In this document: positions 34,539 through 42,330 of the stretch, piece after piece
How positions within the stretch are numbered: position 1 is the first letter of the stretch
Layout of the letters: every line of letters begins with the position of its first letter
IMG/VR virus record: IMGVR_UViG_3300044695_003832
Location: 1-49,476 of that record
DNA length: 49,476 bases
Source of the DNA: a virus
Strand: one strand, 5' to 3'
Position numbers and translations under genes: made by a program
Notes under the pieces: generated by a model
Told to the model about the DNA's origin: nothing
What the model saw: the letters and a program-made list of their open reading frames with translations, nothing else
Databases searched by the model: none

Positions 34539-34733
34539 CAGATTTGAAACTCCTTTTTTCATTTCTTCAATATCTTTTTGCCCCTGTGTGCGTACCAGGT
34601 GATCGACATACTCACAAAGAGTACAATTTTTCCACGCACTAATGATCTGCATTAGCCTCAAAGTTTTACGATTAACACGCACAGTTGTGGTTTCTGTGGG
34701 CTCATCCTCCGCTGGGGCGGGTTTAGTAACCAT
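34536..34733 (-). CDS. Ribbon-helix-helix DNA-binding protein, candidate lysogeny regulator
   Basis: The start at 34733 is chosen because AAAGGAG lies seven bases upstream; a longer version to 34796 would begin upstream of that site and inside the promoter region. It encodes 65 residues: an acidic N terminus (VTKPAPAEDEPTE), then TTTVRVNRKTLRLMQIIS (strand and first helix) and CTLCEYVDHLVRTQG (second helix), the layout of Arc/CopG-type dimers. It is the only leftward gene near integrase, has its own promoter with a consensus -10, and divergent operators, so it may repress the rightward early operon. No cI-like helix-turn-helix repressor is seen. Confidence 0.6.
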   Translation of the reverse strand: MVTKPAPAEDEPTETTTVRVNRKTLRLMQIISAWKNCTLCEYVDHLVRTQGQKDIEEMKKGVSNL

Positions 34734-34775
34734 CACACGACTCCTTTTGTTAGACCAACAGCACTTCCTAAAAAT

Positions 34776-34804
34776 ATTATACGGATTTAAGGGCATGTCT
34801 GCAA
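34776..34804 (-). promoter_or_regulatory. Sigma70 promoter of the RHH gene
   Basis: On the minus strand TTGCAG (34804-34799) and a perfect TATAAT (34781-34776) are 17 bases apart. Transcription would start about 35 bases before the ATG at 34733, leaving room for its AAAGGAG ribosome site. Confidence 0.7.
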
Positions 34805-34858
34805 CAGAGTTACATCAATTATAAAAAATACTTGGAAATTATTATTAAGCTGGGCTTG

Positions 34859-34878
34859 CAGTCTGCATTAGCAGATTG
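34859..34878. promoter_or_regulatory. Dyad in divergent region, possible operator
   Basis: CAGTCTGC-ATTA-GCAGATTG forms an inverted repeat with 7 of 8 positions matching. It lies between the RHH promoter and the first rightward early gene, partly within a weak promoter-like pair (TTGCAG 34857, TAGAAC 34880, 17-base gap). A regulator dimer could bind here. Confidence 0.5.
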
Positions 34879-34939
34879 TAGAACGAGTATATGCAATCTA
34901 CTGTGGATCGCAGTTACAAATCTTAGAGGGAGATTAGTG

Positions 34940-35299
34940 ATGTCAGTAAAATATTTTATCGCCGACTATGTGGTTGCGGTTATGGAAAAGTTTGATGTGG
35001 CCACTAGATACGATGCGTCTGATTGGGATCGTTACAATCACCTTGTTACTGCGTTAAAAGTTGGCAAAGATTTTACACTCTTAGGTGTTCATTCATCTAC
35101 TAGCCTTACAGCTTCATTTAAAATTGAAGTGAAGACTTACGATTGCAAAATGCAGCAGTCTTACACAATTTACACTCCTGTACGACCTAATTGGTTTGAA
35201 GAAACAATTCTATCTTTGGAGTGGTGTGACCAAGAGTGCAATCGCAAGATTGCGGAACTAATTGAAAAAATCTACGCAGAGGAGAACGCTCATGTCTAG
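34940..35299 (+). CDS. First gene of early operon, unknown function
   Basis: The ATG at 34940 follows GAGGGAGATTAGTG, a fair ribosome site; it encodes 119 residues. An open frame from 34832 extends upstream across the regulatory dyad region, so the shorter start is preferred. The product begins MSVKYFIADYVVAVMEKF, has a mixed alpha/beta pattern and two late cysteines, CDQECN. I do not recognise a family. As the first gene of the early rightward operon it could be an anti-host or regulatory protein. Confidence 0.6.
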   Translation: MSVKYFIADYVVAVMEKFDVATRYDASDWDRYNHLVTALKVGKDFTLLGVHSSTSLTASFKIEVKTYDCKMQQSYTIYTPVRPNWFEETILSLEWCDQECNRKIAELIEKIYAEENAHV

Positions 35300-35465
35300 T
35301 CCTGATTTCAATGACTACGACCTAGATCAGTACGATCACGGTGATCCACACGACTACCAACAAGATGAGAACGACAGTGCTGAGGATGCTTTCGAGGCAT
35401 CCTCAGAAGACACAGAGCACGATGATAACAGTGATGATCCTTACTACTTTATGGGGGAATACTAA
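35292..35465 (+). CDS. Highly acidic 57-residue protein without Lys or Arg
   Basis: ATG 35292 overlaps the end of the preceding gene by eight bases. The product has 15 Asp and 6 Glu in 57 residues, no Lys or Arg, three His and six or more Tyr/Phe, giving a very low pI. It has short repeats such as YDHGD and SSEDTEHDD. Such a composition matches DNA-mimic proteins (restriction or nucleoid inhibitors), though acidic disordered linkers look the same. It is in the early operon, where anti-defence proteins are often placed. Confidence 0.6.
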   Translation: MSSPDFNDYDLDQYDHGDPHDYQQDENDSAEDAFEASSEDTEHDDNSDDPYYFMGEY

Positions 35466-35626
35466 TGTCTTATATGAAAGCGACTATACCTGACCGTGGT
35501 GATTTTCATGACGATAGTCCTGAGTATGAACCATCAGACTCAGAGATTTTAGCAATTGAATCAACTTGGGAAAAGGTTGCTAAGGTTGTAAACACATTAC
35601 CGGAAAAGGGGGAAAATAATGTCTGA
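35465..35626 (+). CDS. Small early protein, unknown function
   Basis: It encodes 53 residues; its ATG shares the last base of the previous TAA, and its TGA lies eight bases into the next gene. It starts MSYMKATIPDRG, is acidic in the middle (DDSPEYEPSDSEI) and has a C-terminal helix with WEKVAKVVNTLPE. Compact packing with both neighbours suggests real translation. Function cannot be guessed. Confidence 0.55.
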   Translation: MSYMKATIPDRGDFHDDSPEYEPSDSEILAIESTWEKVAKVVNTLPEKGENNV

Positions 35627-35927
35627 TGAAAATGTAGACACTTGTGAATTCTATCCTTTGTATTCCAGGGTGCATGTCTGGGGTTTTGGTCAAAACGACC
35701 CTGCAAATGTGTTGCATGGTTTAATCTGTAGTCCTTTACTTCCATACTATCACGGCGAATCAACCTCTATGGGATATCTAGTTAAACTAGACGAACCATT
35801 ATATGTCTCGTCTCAGGGCGGGGCGGCTATAGGCAAGATGCAAATTGTGTTTGTTCATTACTCTAGCTGTGAATATATCGCCGCTGGAGATCCCCCTAAC
35901 TCTAACGAGGAGTCATCTGATGAGTAA
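35619..35927 (+). CDS. Hypothetical early protein, 102 residues
   Basis: The ATG at 35619 has GGGGGAAAA upstream and overlaps the end of the small gene before it. The product has a compact beta-like centre (RVHVWGFGQND, STSMGYLVKLDEPLYV, KMQIVFVHYSSCEYI) and an acidic C-terminal end (SNEESSDE), with no membrane segment. It overlaps the RecT-like gene by eight bases. I recognise no domain. Confidence 0.6.
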   Translation: MSDENVDTCEFYPLYSRVHVWGFGQNDPANVLHGLICSPLLPYYHGESTSMGYLVKLDEPLYVSSQGGAAIGKMQIVFVHYSSCEYIAAGDPPNSNEESSDE

Positions 35928-36642
35928 TGTTGTTGTTACTGACACATTTAATAGTGTGTCAGACATGGAGAGATTTGCTGTAGCTGCTGTAAAGTCCGGT
36001 ATCTACAAAGATGTAAAAGATGCTGCTAGTGCGATGGTTCGCATACAAGTAGGTAGAGAACTTGGCCTAGGGGCAGCAGCTTCCCTAAAAGCTATACAAC
36101 TAATCCAGGGCACACCTACATTTTCCGCAAACTTCATTGCGGCACTTATTAAAAAATCACGACCTAGGTATAACTATCGGGTCAAAGTCCTGACACCTAC
36201 AGAGTGCTCAGTCGACTTTCTTGAAGACAAGGAAGTGGTTGGTAATCACAGCTTTACTTGGCAGGATGCCATTAAAGCTGAACTTCACACTAAGGATGTG
36301 TGGAAAAAATACCCTAAAAGTATGCTCTTTGCTAGGTGCATTACTGCGGGTGGTAGGGTTTATTGTCCAGACCTCACAGCGTTTCCTTATTACACGCATG
36401 AGGAATTAGGCGGAGAACCTAATGTTGAAGACATCATGGAAGACGAAAAACAGGAGAAGACTTTTGTGTCAACCTCAGAAGTTTCTTTGGATGATCGCTA
36501 CAAGCTTCTTACAAGCTGTAGTAAGCAAGGTATTCAAATTTCAAAAATGTGCAAACATTTGGGCATTCAATCGTTTGAAACGATGAGTGAAGCTGAGTTT
36601 AATCGTGCGGTTCAATTTGCAAATTCTTACAAAGGAGAGTAA
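35920..36642 (+). CDS. RecT-like single-strand annealing protein
   Basis: It encodes 240 residues from ATG 35920, preceded by GAGGAG 11 bases upstream; an open frame from 35845 is not supported. The first 125 residues show the RecT-family pattern: GRELGLGAAASLKAIQLIQG (compare the LGLSPM-x-A-L-R-G-I-x-x-I-x-G type), then ATLIKKS-like NFIAALIKKS, YNYRVKVLTPTECSV, and FTWQDAIKAELH-KDVWKKYPKSML with YCPDLTAFPYYTHEELG. These proteins anneal complementary strands beside a 5'-3' exonuclease such as the YqaJ-type enzyme at 32238. The C-terminal part is acidic and helical. Confidence 0.75.
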   Translation: MSNVVVTDTFNSVSDMERFAVAAVKSGIYKDVKDAASAMVRIQVGRELGLGAAASLKAIQLIQGTPTFSANFIAALIKKSRPRYNYRVKVLTPTECSVDFLEDKEVVGNHSFTWQDAIKAELHTKDVWKKYPKSMLFARCITAGGRVYCPDLTAFPYYTHEELGGEPNVEDIMEDEKQEKTFVSTSEVSLDDRYKLLTSCSKQGIQISKMCKHLGIQSFETMSEAEFNRAVQFANSYKGE

Positions 36643-36644
36643 TT

Positions 36645-37238
36645 ATGTCAGAGATGTTACCTGTTGGAAATTACAATGGTCAAATTGAAGGCCATGACCT
36701 AACTGCCCTGGGTGATAAGGGTACACCATGTGTTGTGTTTGACGTAGTTTTGCGTGATGGCAAAGACTCAGATAAACAGCATGTGGACTGCGAAGGTGTG
36801 CGAAAAAAGATACTAATGTGGTTAACTGATAAAGCACTTCCTTACACCGTTAAAAATATACGCTCACTTGGGTACACCAAGGGAGATATTAAAGGCCTAG
36901 CGATGGAACACGAAGAAACATCAGGGCTTGTTGGAGTGCAAGTGAGAATCTCCTGTAAGCACGCAGAAGATCACAATGGTGTTTTACGAGAACGCCTAGG
37001 GATGTTTGTCGCAGCTAACAATTCAAAACCTTTAGCTGCTGATACGCTGTCTGTTTTTGCAAAGTTGTTCAGAGAAGAGCAACAGAAGTTAACTACTCAG
37101 GAGGAGTCTAGCGATGTGGATGACAATGAAGAAGAAGAGCCGGTGGTTGTTGCTCCGCCTAAGAAAGCTACGCAGACAGGTACTAAACAACCTGCAAGGG
37201 TAGCTAGGTCTAAGGGCGGATACCAAACACCTTTCTAA
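36645..37238 (+). CDS. Single-stranded DNA-binding-like protein
   Basis: It encodes 197 residues, two bases after the annealing-protein gene. The N-terminal 140 residues form a beta-rich fold (NYNGQIEGHDLTALG, TPCVVFDVVLRDG, VGVQVRISCKH, RLGMFVAAN) similar to DUF669-type or SSB-like OB domains, and a Pro/Lys/Glu-rich tail (NEEEEPVVVAPPKK) follows, ending RSKGGYQTPF. Phage SSBs often have an acidic or aromatic-ended tail that contacts partners. Placed between RecT and primase, it would coat single-stranded DNA. The fold assignment is by eye. Confidence 0.55.
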   Translation: MSEMLPVGNYNGQIEGHDLTALGDKGTPCVVFDVVLRDGKDSDKQHVDCEGVRKKILMWLTDKALPYTVKNIRSLGYTKGDIKGLAMEHEETSGLVGVQVRISCKHAEDHNGVLRERLGMFVAANNSKPLAADTLSVFAKLFREEQQKLTTQEESSDVDDNEEEEPVVVAPPKKATQTGTKQPARVARSKGGYQTPF

Positions 37239-37251
37239 TTTTGTAACTTTT

Positions 37252-37280
37252 GGAGGGGGATCGCTCTTACAGGCGATCCC
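37252..37280 (+). promoter_or_regulatory. Hairpin after a Shine-Dalgarno, possible translational control
   Basis: GGAGG at 37252-37256 is followed at once by an eight-pair perfect stem, GGGATCGC (37257-37264) with GCGATCCC (37273-37280) and an eight-base loop. The next start codon, ATG 37291, has no Shine-Dalgarno of its own. If the stem folds, GGAGG comes within ten bases of the ATG. No U tract follows, so a terminator is unlikely. Confidence 0.5.
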
Positions 37281-37290
37281 TATACAAAAC

Positions 37291-37662
37291 ATGAAAAAAG
37301 TTAGTGCTAAGAATCTAGAGGCGTTCAAGATATTTTCACATGCGTTTGCTTTGTGGGGCATTCGTGTGCGAAAGGTTCAGGTGGATAGCTTGGATGCTTT
37401 TGAACTTCTAATGAAACAGTTTATTAAGAACGGCAGGCAGATAGATAAGTCTTCTGATTTGTTTTTAGTAAATGGCGCGGCGTATTGGGCCGGTATAGCG
37501 GATGTAGCACACACACTTTCTCTTACAGCAGAACACCTGTCAAGAGAGTGTAACAAACTATCAGGTTATAAGCTAGACATGGGGGATATAGAGGATGTCT
37601 TTAATCAACAAAAGCAATGGAACGACAAATACCTCAATACAGAAGGTGTTGAACCTTCTTGA
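37291..37662 (+). CDS. Hypothetical helical protein ahead of primase-helicase
   Basis: It encodes 123 residues, start ATG 37291, and its end overlaps the primase-helicase gene by 68 bases. The product is helical with a KKVSAKNLEAFKIFSHAFALWG start and an AGIADVAHTLSLTAEHLSREC segment; no catalytic or DNA-binding motif is clear. The 10-base distance from a hairpin with an upstream GGAGG makes its translation interesting. A helicase loader or primase accessory role is only a positional guess. Confidence 0.55.
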   Translation: MKKVSAKNLEAFKIFSHAFALWGIRVRKVQVDSLDAFELLMKQFIKNGRQIDKSSDLFLVNGAAYWAGIADVAHTLSLTAEHLSRECNKLSGYKLDMGDIEDVFNQQKQWNDKYLNTEGVEPS

Positions 37663-39316
37663 GGGTGTGACCACCAGTGGTGGTGAATATAAATCATTGT
37701 GCCCCTCTCACGATGACTCTTCACCATCATTGACTATAAGGGAGCGTGACGGTCAAATATTACTACACTGTCACGCTGGGTGCAAAATACTAGACATTAT
37801 GTCTAGCGTAGGAATTGAGTGGAAAGACCTATTTACAGACCCAGATTATGATCTGTGGCATGAAGTTTATAGGCACATGATTCAATTGAGCGAACTGTCG
37901 TCTAGTGATAGTAACGCACTTGTTGTGCGGGGTTTAACTAGTGAGTGGATAACTTTGGGCGGGTATCGCTCACTAGGATCTCCCACCACTAGACGCAGTG
38001 TTATTAAGTTGGCGGAGTTGTTTGGTGAATCCCTGCTAAGTGTGCCGGGGTTCACTCGCAAACAAGATCAAGCTCCAAGAATAAAGCCTACTAAGGGAAT
38101 ACTACTACCTGTAACTGATACACACCAAAGGGTGCGTGGGTTCCAGATAGCTACAGGAGGTACTCCAAAATACATTTGGCTATCCGGTGACGCACAAGCT
38201 AAGGTCACATGCCATGTGCCTTGGCAAGCACAAGACCGTGAGAGAGTGCGAATAACAGAAGGTATACTTAAGGCTGATATAGCGTGTTGTGTAGATAAAA
38301 CTACGCTTAGTATTGGAGTGCCTGGAACATCTAACTGGTCAACAGCACTTCCGGTTATCCGGTCACTCCAGTGTAAAGAGGTGTTTATTGCGTTTGATAT
38401 GGACTGGATGACTAATGAAGCCGTAAAGACGCAGTTAGCAGAGTTGTTTTTTGCATTGAAATCTGAAGGAGTTTCCACATTCATAGAAATGTGGGATCCG
38501 AGCTTTAAGGGCATTGATGATGCCCTTTTAGCTGGATCGGAAATAACTGTGCACAGCAGCATACCGGGCAATAAGGCTGTTGAGGGTGTTAGGCCTGCAA
38601 GCTCCTATAAGACTGTACCTGTAGAGTGGGTGTGGAAGGGTTGGATACCTAAGGGCATGTTGGTGGTATTAGAAGGTGATCCAAGCTTAGGTAAGAGCAC
38701 ACTGTGCGCGGACATTGCTATGAGGCTAACAACGTGCACACCGTTTCCGGGTGAGACGGAAAAACCTGTGTGCGGTTCTGTGCTGTTTCTTAGCGCGGAG
38801 GATGACCCAGGGCGAATCACAGTTCCTAGGATGCGTGCCGCTGGTGCTGATTTAGACAAAGTCTACTTCTGGGATTTCCATCCCACATTCCCTGAAAAGC
38901 TTGCACAACTAGAGCACATAATTGAACAGTTGGGCATTGTTCTTGTCGTGTTAGATCCGTTTTTAGCGTTTCTTGATGATGATATAGACAGTTACAAAGA
39001 CCAGAACATCAGGCAGGTTCTTACACCTATTAGCAAGATGGCAGAGAGAACAGGTTGTGCTGTACTCTTGATACGCCACCTGAATAAGAGTTCAGCCCAA
39101 GTAAACAAAATGTACAAGGGCACAGGAAGCATTGCAGTTGTAGCTGCTGCACGAGTGTGCTTATACATGCTTCAGGATGAAGACACAGGCGATAGGATCC
39201 TAGGCCAAGTTAAGAACAACCTAGCACCTACACAGGCTTCATGGGCGTTTGAATTCTTAGAAGGAGCTAACTGGCAAGACACCCGCCTACATTGGAAAGG
39301 AAGATCCGAACTATGA
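37595..39316 (+). CDS. Primase-helicase: zinc-binding, Toprim and RecA-like ATPase
   Basis: It encodes 573 residues. A primase-type zinc finger is at 36-63 (CPSH, then CHAGC). A Toprim region follows, with RITEGILKADIA (conserved Glu) and VFIAFDMDW (DxD) near residues 210-275. Residues 330-560 form a RecA-like ATPase: Walker A GDPSLGKST from 361, LFLSAEDDPG, Walker B VLVVLDPFLAF and LLIRHLNKS. This combination is the common phage and plasmid replicative primase-helicase, similar to RepA-type AAA_25 fusions. ATG 37595 starts inside the previous gene; a start a little downstream is possible. Confidence 0.82.
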   Translation: MSLINKSNGTTNTSIQKVLNLLEGVTTSGGEYKSLCPSHDDSSPSLTIRERDGQILLHCHAGCKILDIMSSVGIEWKDLFTDPDYDLWHEVYRHMIQLSELSSSDSNALVVRGLTSEWITLGGYRSLGSPTTRRSVIKLAELFGESLLSVPGFTRKQDQAPRIKPTKGILLPVTDTHQRVRGFQIATGGTPKYIWLSGDAQAKVTCHVPWQAQDRERVRITEGILKADIACCVDKTTLSIGVPGTSNWSTALPVIRSLQCKEVFIAFDMDWMTNEAVKTQLAELFFALKSEGVSTFIEMWDPSFKGIDDALLAGSEITVHSSIPGNKAVEGVRPASSYKTVPVEWVWKGWIPKGMLVVLEGDPSLGKSTLCADIAMRLTTCTPFPGETEKPVCGSVLFLSAEDDPGRITVPRMRAAGADLDKVYFWDFHPTFPEKLAQLEHIIEQLGIVLVVLDPFLAFLDDDIDSYKDQNIRQVLTPISKMAERTGCAVLLIRHLNKSSAQVNKMYKGTGSIAVVAAARVCLYMLQDEDTGDRILGQVKNNLAPTQASWAFEFLEGANWQDTRLHWKGRSEL

Positions 39317-39678
39317 GTGGAAAGTTTTCTCGTGATAAGGGTATGCGTAGAGAAAGGGAGTTCGTGCACCGATACATGAAACTTCCCGGTGTGTTTGCTC
39401 ACCGTGTACCACTAAGCGGCGCGGACGCAAACTATAAAGGTGATTTAAAAATACAGGCAGGCGTGCACGAATGGACCGGGGAGGTCAAGTGCAGGTCTAC
39501 CGGATTTAAACAGATATACGATTGGCTAGGCAAGAACGATGTGCTGCACATTCAAGCAGATAAGAAAGAACCATTAGCTGTACTACCGTGGTGGTTGTGG
39601 AGTTGTATCGTTGAAAAACTAGCCAGAGAGGAGTTTATAGATGGGAACACTATTACAGAGAAATCTTTGGAACGGTGA
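39313..39678 (+). CDS. PD-(D/E)XK nuclease, Holliday-junction-resolvase-like
   Basis: The ATG at 39313 overlaps the previous stop (ATGA) and gives 121 residues. The pattern MRREREFVHRYM (motif with Glu), then GADANYKGDLKIQAG with Asp and EWTGEVKCRSTGF with E-x-K matches the endonuclease core, in the order E-D-E-K as in archaeal-type Hjc/VRR-like nucleases. The second part, GFKQIYDWLGKND and LAVLPW, is also usual in such resolvases. It may resolve branched DNA made during replication and recombination before packaging. Its last 38 bases overlap the polymerase gene. Confidence 0.68.
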   Translation: MSGKFSRDKGMRREREFVHRYMKLPGVFAHRVPLSGADANYKGDLKIQAGVHEWTGEVKCRSTGFKQIYDWLGKNDVLHIQADKKEPLAVLPWWLWSCIVEKLAREEFIDGNTITEKSLER

Positions 39679-41761
39679 GCACTTGAAGTGTGATGGTGCT
39701 TTTGGTTTTGATACCGAGACTACCATGATTGAACCTGGACAAATACCAGAACTAATCGTACTCACATTTAGCGACAACAAGCGTAGCTACATTGTATCTC
39801 CAGACATGGTTGGTGCTTGGGTAGAGATGATCTATCACAGTGGTTGCAATCTTGTAGCACACAATGTTGCGTTTGATTATCACGTTGTGTTTGCATCACT
39901 TAGGTTTGTTGAAGAAATTCAAATGTGGAAGAACATGGTAGATCAGAACCGCTTGTGGGATACCATGATTTTAGACTTTCTAGTGCGATTAGCGAACGGC
40001 GAAGAGGACGGTCCACTGAGGCCTAAAAGCCTCAGTGACCTGTGCGAACACTATCTATCTTTAAAGCTAGATAAATCATTACAGACAGAATGGTACAAAC
40101 ACCTTAATCAACCAATGAGCAGTATACCTGATGAATACCTAGAGTATGCGTTAAAAGACAGCGCGGTAACTAGGGAACTATTCAACGAGCTTCACCCGGT
40201 TGCTGTGCACATTGCACACCATAATAGTTGCTTAATAGACGCACATGGACCACTAACACATCACACCCAGGTTAAAGGTTCTATTGCACTTACAGATTGT
40301 AGTCGTGTTGGTATCAAGGTAGATACAGCAGCACAACAAAACATAGGCGTTGAAATCAAGCTACAGATCAATGACATAGTTCAATGGCTGGATGCAAACT
40401 ACCCTTCCCTGTTTAAGCGAGATGTACGCAAGAAGTATAAGGGTGCGTTGATGTACAACGAAACTACAGGCGTACCTGCAATAGATTCTAAAGCACTTCG
40501 TGTTTACCTGTTGAGCATTGCTACAGAACTTAAGGTAAAAGATAAGAGCATACCTACTACTGATAAGAGTAAAGAGATAACTACCAGTGCTGACTATTGG
40601 TCAGAACACAAACACCCTTTTATTCAGCACTGGTTAGATATGAGTAACAAAGGTAAACTACTAAACTTTGTTGAGCAGATAAAGACAGAGCGTGTTAACC
40701 CTAGATACCAAGCTCTAGTTCGAACAGGTAGAACATCATGTTCTAAACCTAATTTACAGCAGATGCCAAAAGCCCAATGGTTTAGAAAGTTGTTTGTTCC
40801 TACAAAGGGAACTAAGTTCATCATTGCAGATTACAATGCAGTAGAACTAAGGTGCTTGGGCGCGATATGTAAAAGTCGTTATGGCTTTAGCCAACTAGCA
40901 CGCACATTTCAAGAAGGTATTGACCCTCACGCCTATACAGCCGCTAGCTTGTCAAACATACCGTTTAAAGATTTTATGGAATTAAAGAAAACAGATCCTG
41001 AGAAATATAAGAAGTTTAGACAGTCAGCCAAAGCGGTAAACTTTGGTGTGCCCGGTGGCTTAGGGGCTAAGTCATTAATGGAATACGCATCAGCTTCCTA
41101 TGGTGTAACCATGACACTAGACCAAGCCAAAGAATGGAAGAACAAACTAATCACAGAGGTGTACCCAGAGTTGTCCAGGTACTTATTTCAAGATGTGCTT
41201 GGTGCATTGTGTTTCAACCTTCAATGTGGGCCTGATGATGTGTGTAATGAGTTTAATTTAAAGTCTTCAGGTATTTATGCATTCACACCAATACAAGATG
41301 TTGTGTCAGGTAACCTGAGGAGCAAAAAGGGCACAGGCTACAACAGTTCTTTCAGGAGACATGTTTGGAACGCACTATCCAAGATAAACAAGGATAGCTC
41401 ACTAGAAATGCCTCTAAGGTCACAGCGCGGAAGTCCTAGTTTAAGGCGCAGAATATTTGGGAATACTGTGGTTACACTTACAGGGCGTGTGCGTGGTGCT
41501 GCTGAATACACAGAGTCGTGTAATACACAATTTCAGGGTTTAGCTTCAGATGGTGCAAAGCTGGCTTTATACGCTGTGTCCCAGCGATACCCTGTTGTTG
41601 CGTTTGTGCACGATGAGCTTGTGGTTGAAGTACCTGCCGATTCACCTGAGGCACATGGTAAGGTGATTGAAAAACTAATGTGTGAAAACATGGATCAGGT
41701 TTTGGGTGGATATGTGAAATCAGAAGTTGAATGGGTTGTATCTGATAACTGGAGTAAATAA
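39641..41761 (+). CDS. DNA polymerase, family A, with 3'-5' exonuclease domain
   Basis: It encodes 706 residues; ATG 39641 follows GAGAGGAG. The N-terminal part is a DEDD exonuclease: FDTETT at 23-28, VAHNVAFDYHV near 78 and YALKDSAVTREL near 170. The polymerase has motif A IIADYNAVELR from about residue 395, motif B RQSAKAVNFG from 460 with Lys and the Phe that replaces Tyr, and motif C VHDELVVEV with His657-Asp658-Glu659. The chain lacks the 5'-3' exonuclease domain and so is a replicative T7/T5-style or small phage enzyme. It lies between the resolvase and the nucleotide diphosphohydrolase-like gene. Confidence 0.93.
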   Translation: MGTLLQRNLWNGEHLKCDGAFGFDTETTMIEPGQIPELIVLTFSDNKRSYIVSPDMVGAWVEMIYHSGCNLVAHNVAFDYHVVFASLRFVEEIQMWKNMVDQNRLWDTMILDFLVRLANGEEDGPLRPKSLSDLCEHYLSLKLDKSLQTEWYKHLNQPMSSIPDEYLEYALKDSAVTRELFNELHPVAVHIAHHNSCLIDAHGPLTHHTQVKGSIALTDCSRVGIKVDTAAQQNIGVEIKLQINDIVQWLDANYPSLFKRDVRKKYKGALMYNETTGVPAIDSKALRVYLLSIATELKVKDKSIPTTDKSKEITTSADYWSEHKHPFIQHWLDMSNKGKLLNFVEQIKTERVNPRYQALVRTGRTSCSKPNLQQMPKAQWFRKLFVPTKGTKFIIADYNAVELRCLGAICKSRYGFSQLARTFQEGIDPHAYTAASLSNIPFKDFMELKKTDPEKYKKFRQSAKAVNFGVPGGLGAKSLMEYASASYGVTMTLDQAKEWKNKLITEVYPELSRYLFQDVLGALCFNLQCGPDDVCNEFNLKSSGIYAFTPIQDVVSGNLRSKKGTGYNSSFRRHVWNALSKINKDSSLEMPLRSQRGSPSLRRRIFGNTVVTLTGRVRGAAEYTESCNTQFQGLASDGAKLALYAVSQRYPVVAFVHDELVVEVPADSPEAHGKVIEKLMCENMDQVLGGYVKSEVEWVVSDNWSK

Positions 41762-42330
41762 TGAAATACGAAATAAAAGACAGTGGTGAGCGAGAAACAT
41801 TCCCAAGTGGTTCTGTGCGTGACTCACAGTGGGCGAAGGGTAGGTATGATTTGCTACCCTTCTCTGCCCTGGAGAGGATTGCCATTCACACAGAGTTAGG
41901 TGCTGCTAAATACGGTGATCGTAACTGGGAGAAGGGGCAACCAGTTGCACGCTATATTAACAGTGCTATACGCCACATAACTAAGTATTGCATGGGCTAT
42001 CGTGATGAGGATCACCTAGCTGCGTGCTGTTGGAATGTAATGGCAGCAATGTGGACAGCAGAGCAGGTTATAGAAGGTAAACTTCCGCCCCAACTAGGAG
42101 AAGGTTATGTCGATGGACAACACAGGCGAGAACAATGCACGACACAAGAACAAGATGTCACAGCACAAGATTATAAAAAAGGAAAGGAGACTAGAAGCAA
42201 TAGCCATGCGAAAACAGGGCTTAACATATGCGGAGATTGGGCGTGCAATGGGTGTGACAAGGCAGGCTGCCTATTCGTATGTAGAGAGGGAGTTCAAGAG
42301 TCTGATGAAGGAGGGCAGTGTAGTAGCTGA
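41761..42330 (+). CDS. dATP/dGTP diphosphohydrolase-like protein (DUF5664)
   Basis: The first 115 residues carry the family's motifs: ETFPSGSVRDSQWAKGRYDLLP, a GAAKYGDRNWEKGQP segment, SAIRHITKY and DEDHLAACCWNVMA (the MazG-like metal-binding E-D-H). The family includes MazZ, which removes dATP/dGTP in phages that use diaminopurine, but it also occurs in many ordinary phages and no PurZ is visible here. From about residue 116 the frame overlaps the next gene by 224 bases and reads like an out-of-frame tail with clustered cysteines, so the true end may be shorter in relatives. ATG shares the polymerase stop (TAATG). Confidence 0.72.
   Translation: MKYEIKDSGERETFPSGSVRDSQWAKGRYDLLPFSALERIAIHTELGAAKYGDRNWEKGQPVARYINSAIRHITKYCMGYRDEDHLAACCWNVMAAMWTAEQVIEGKLPPQLGEGYVDGQHRREQCTTQEQDVTAQDYKKGKETRSNSHAKTGLNICGDWACNGCDKAGCLFVCREGVQESDEGGQCSS

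Noticed and set aside
41761-42330. Diaminopurine (Z) genome
   Set aside because: Only a DUF5664-like enzyme is seen; no PurZ, so the claim is kept as a question, not a feature.
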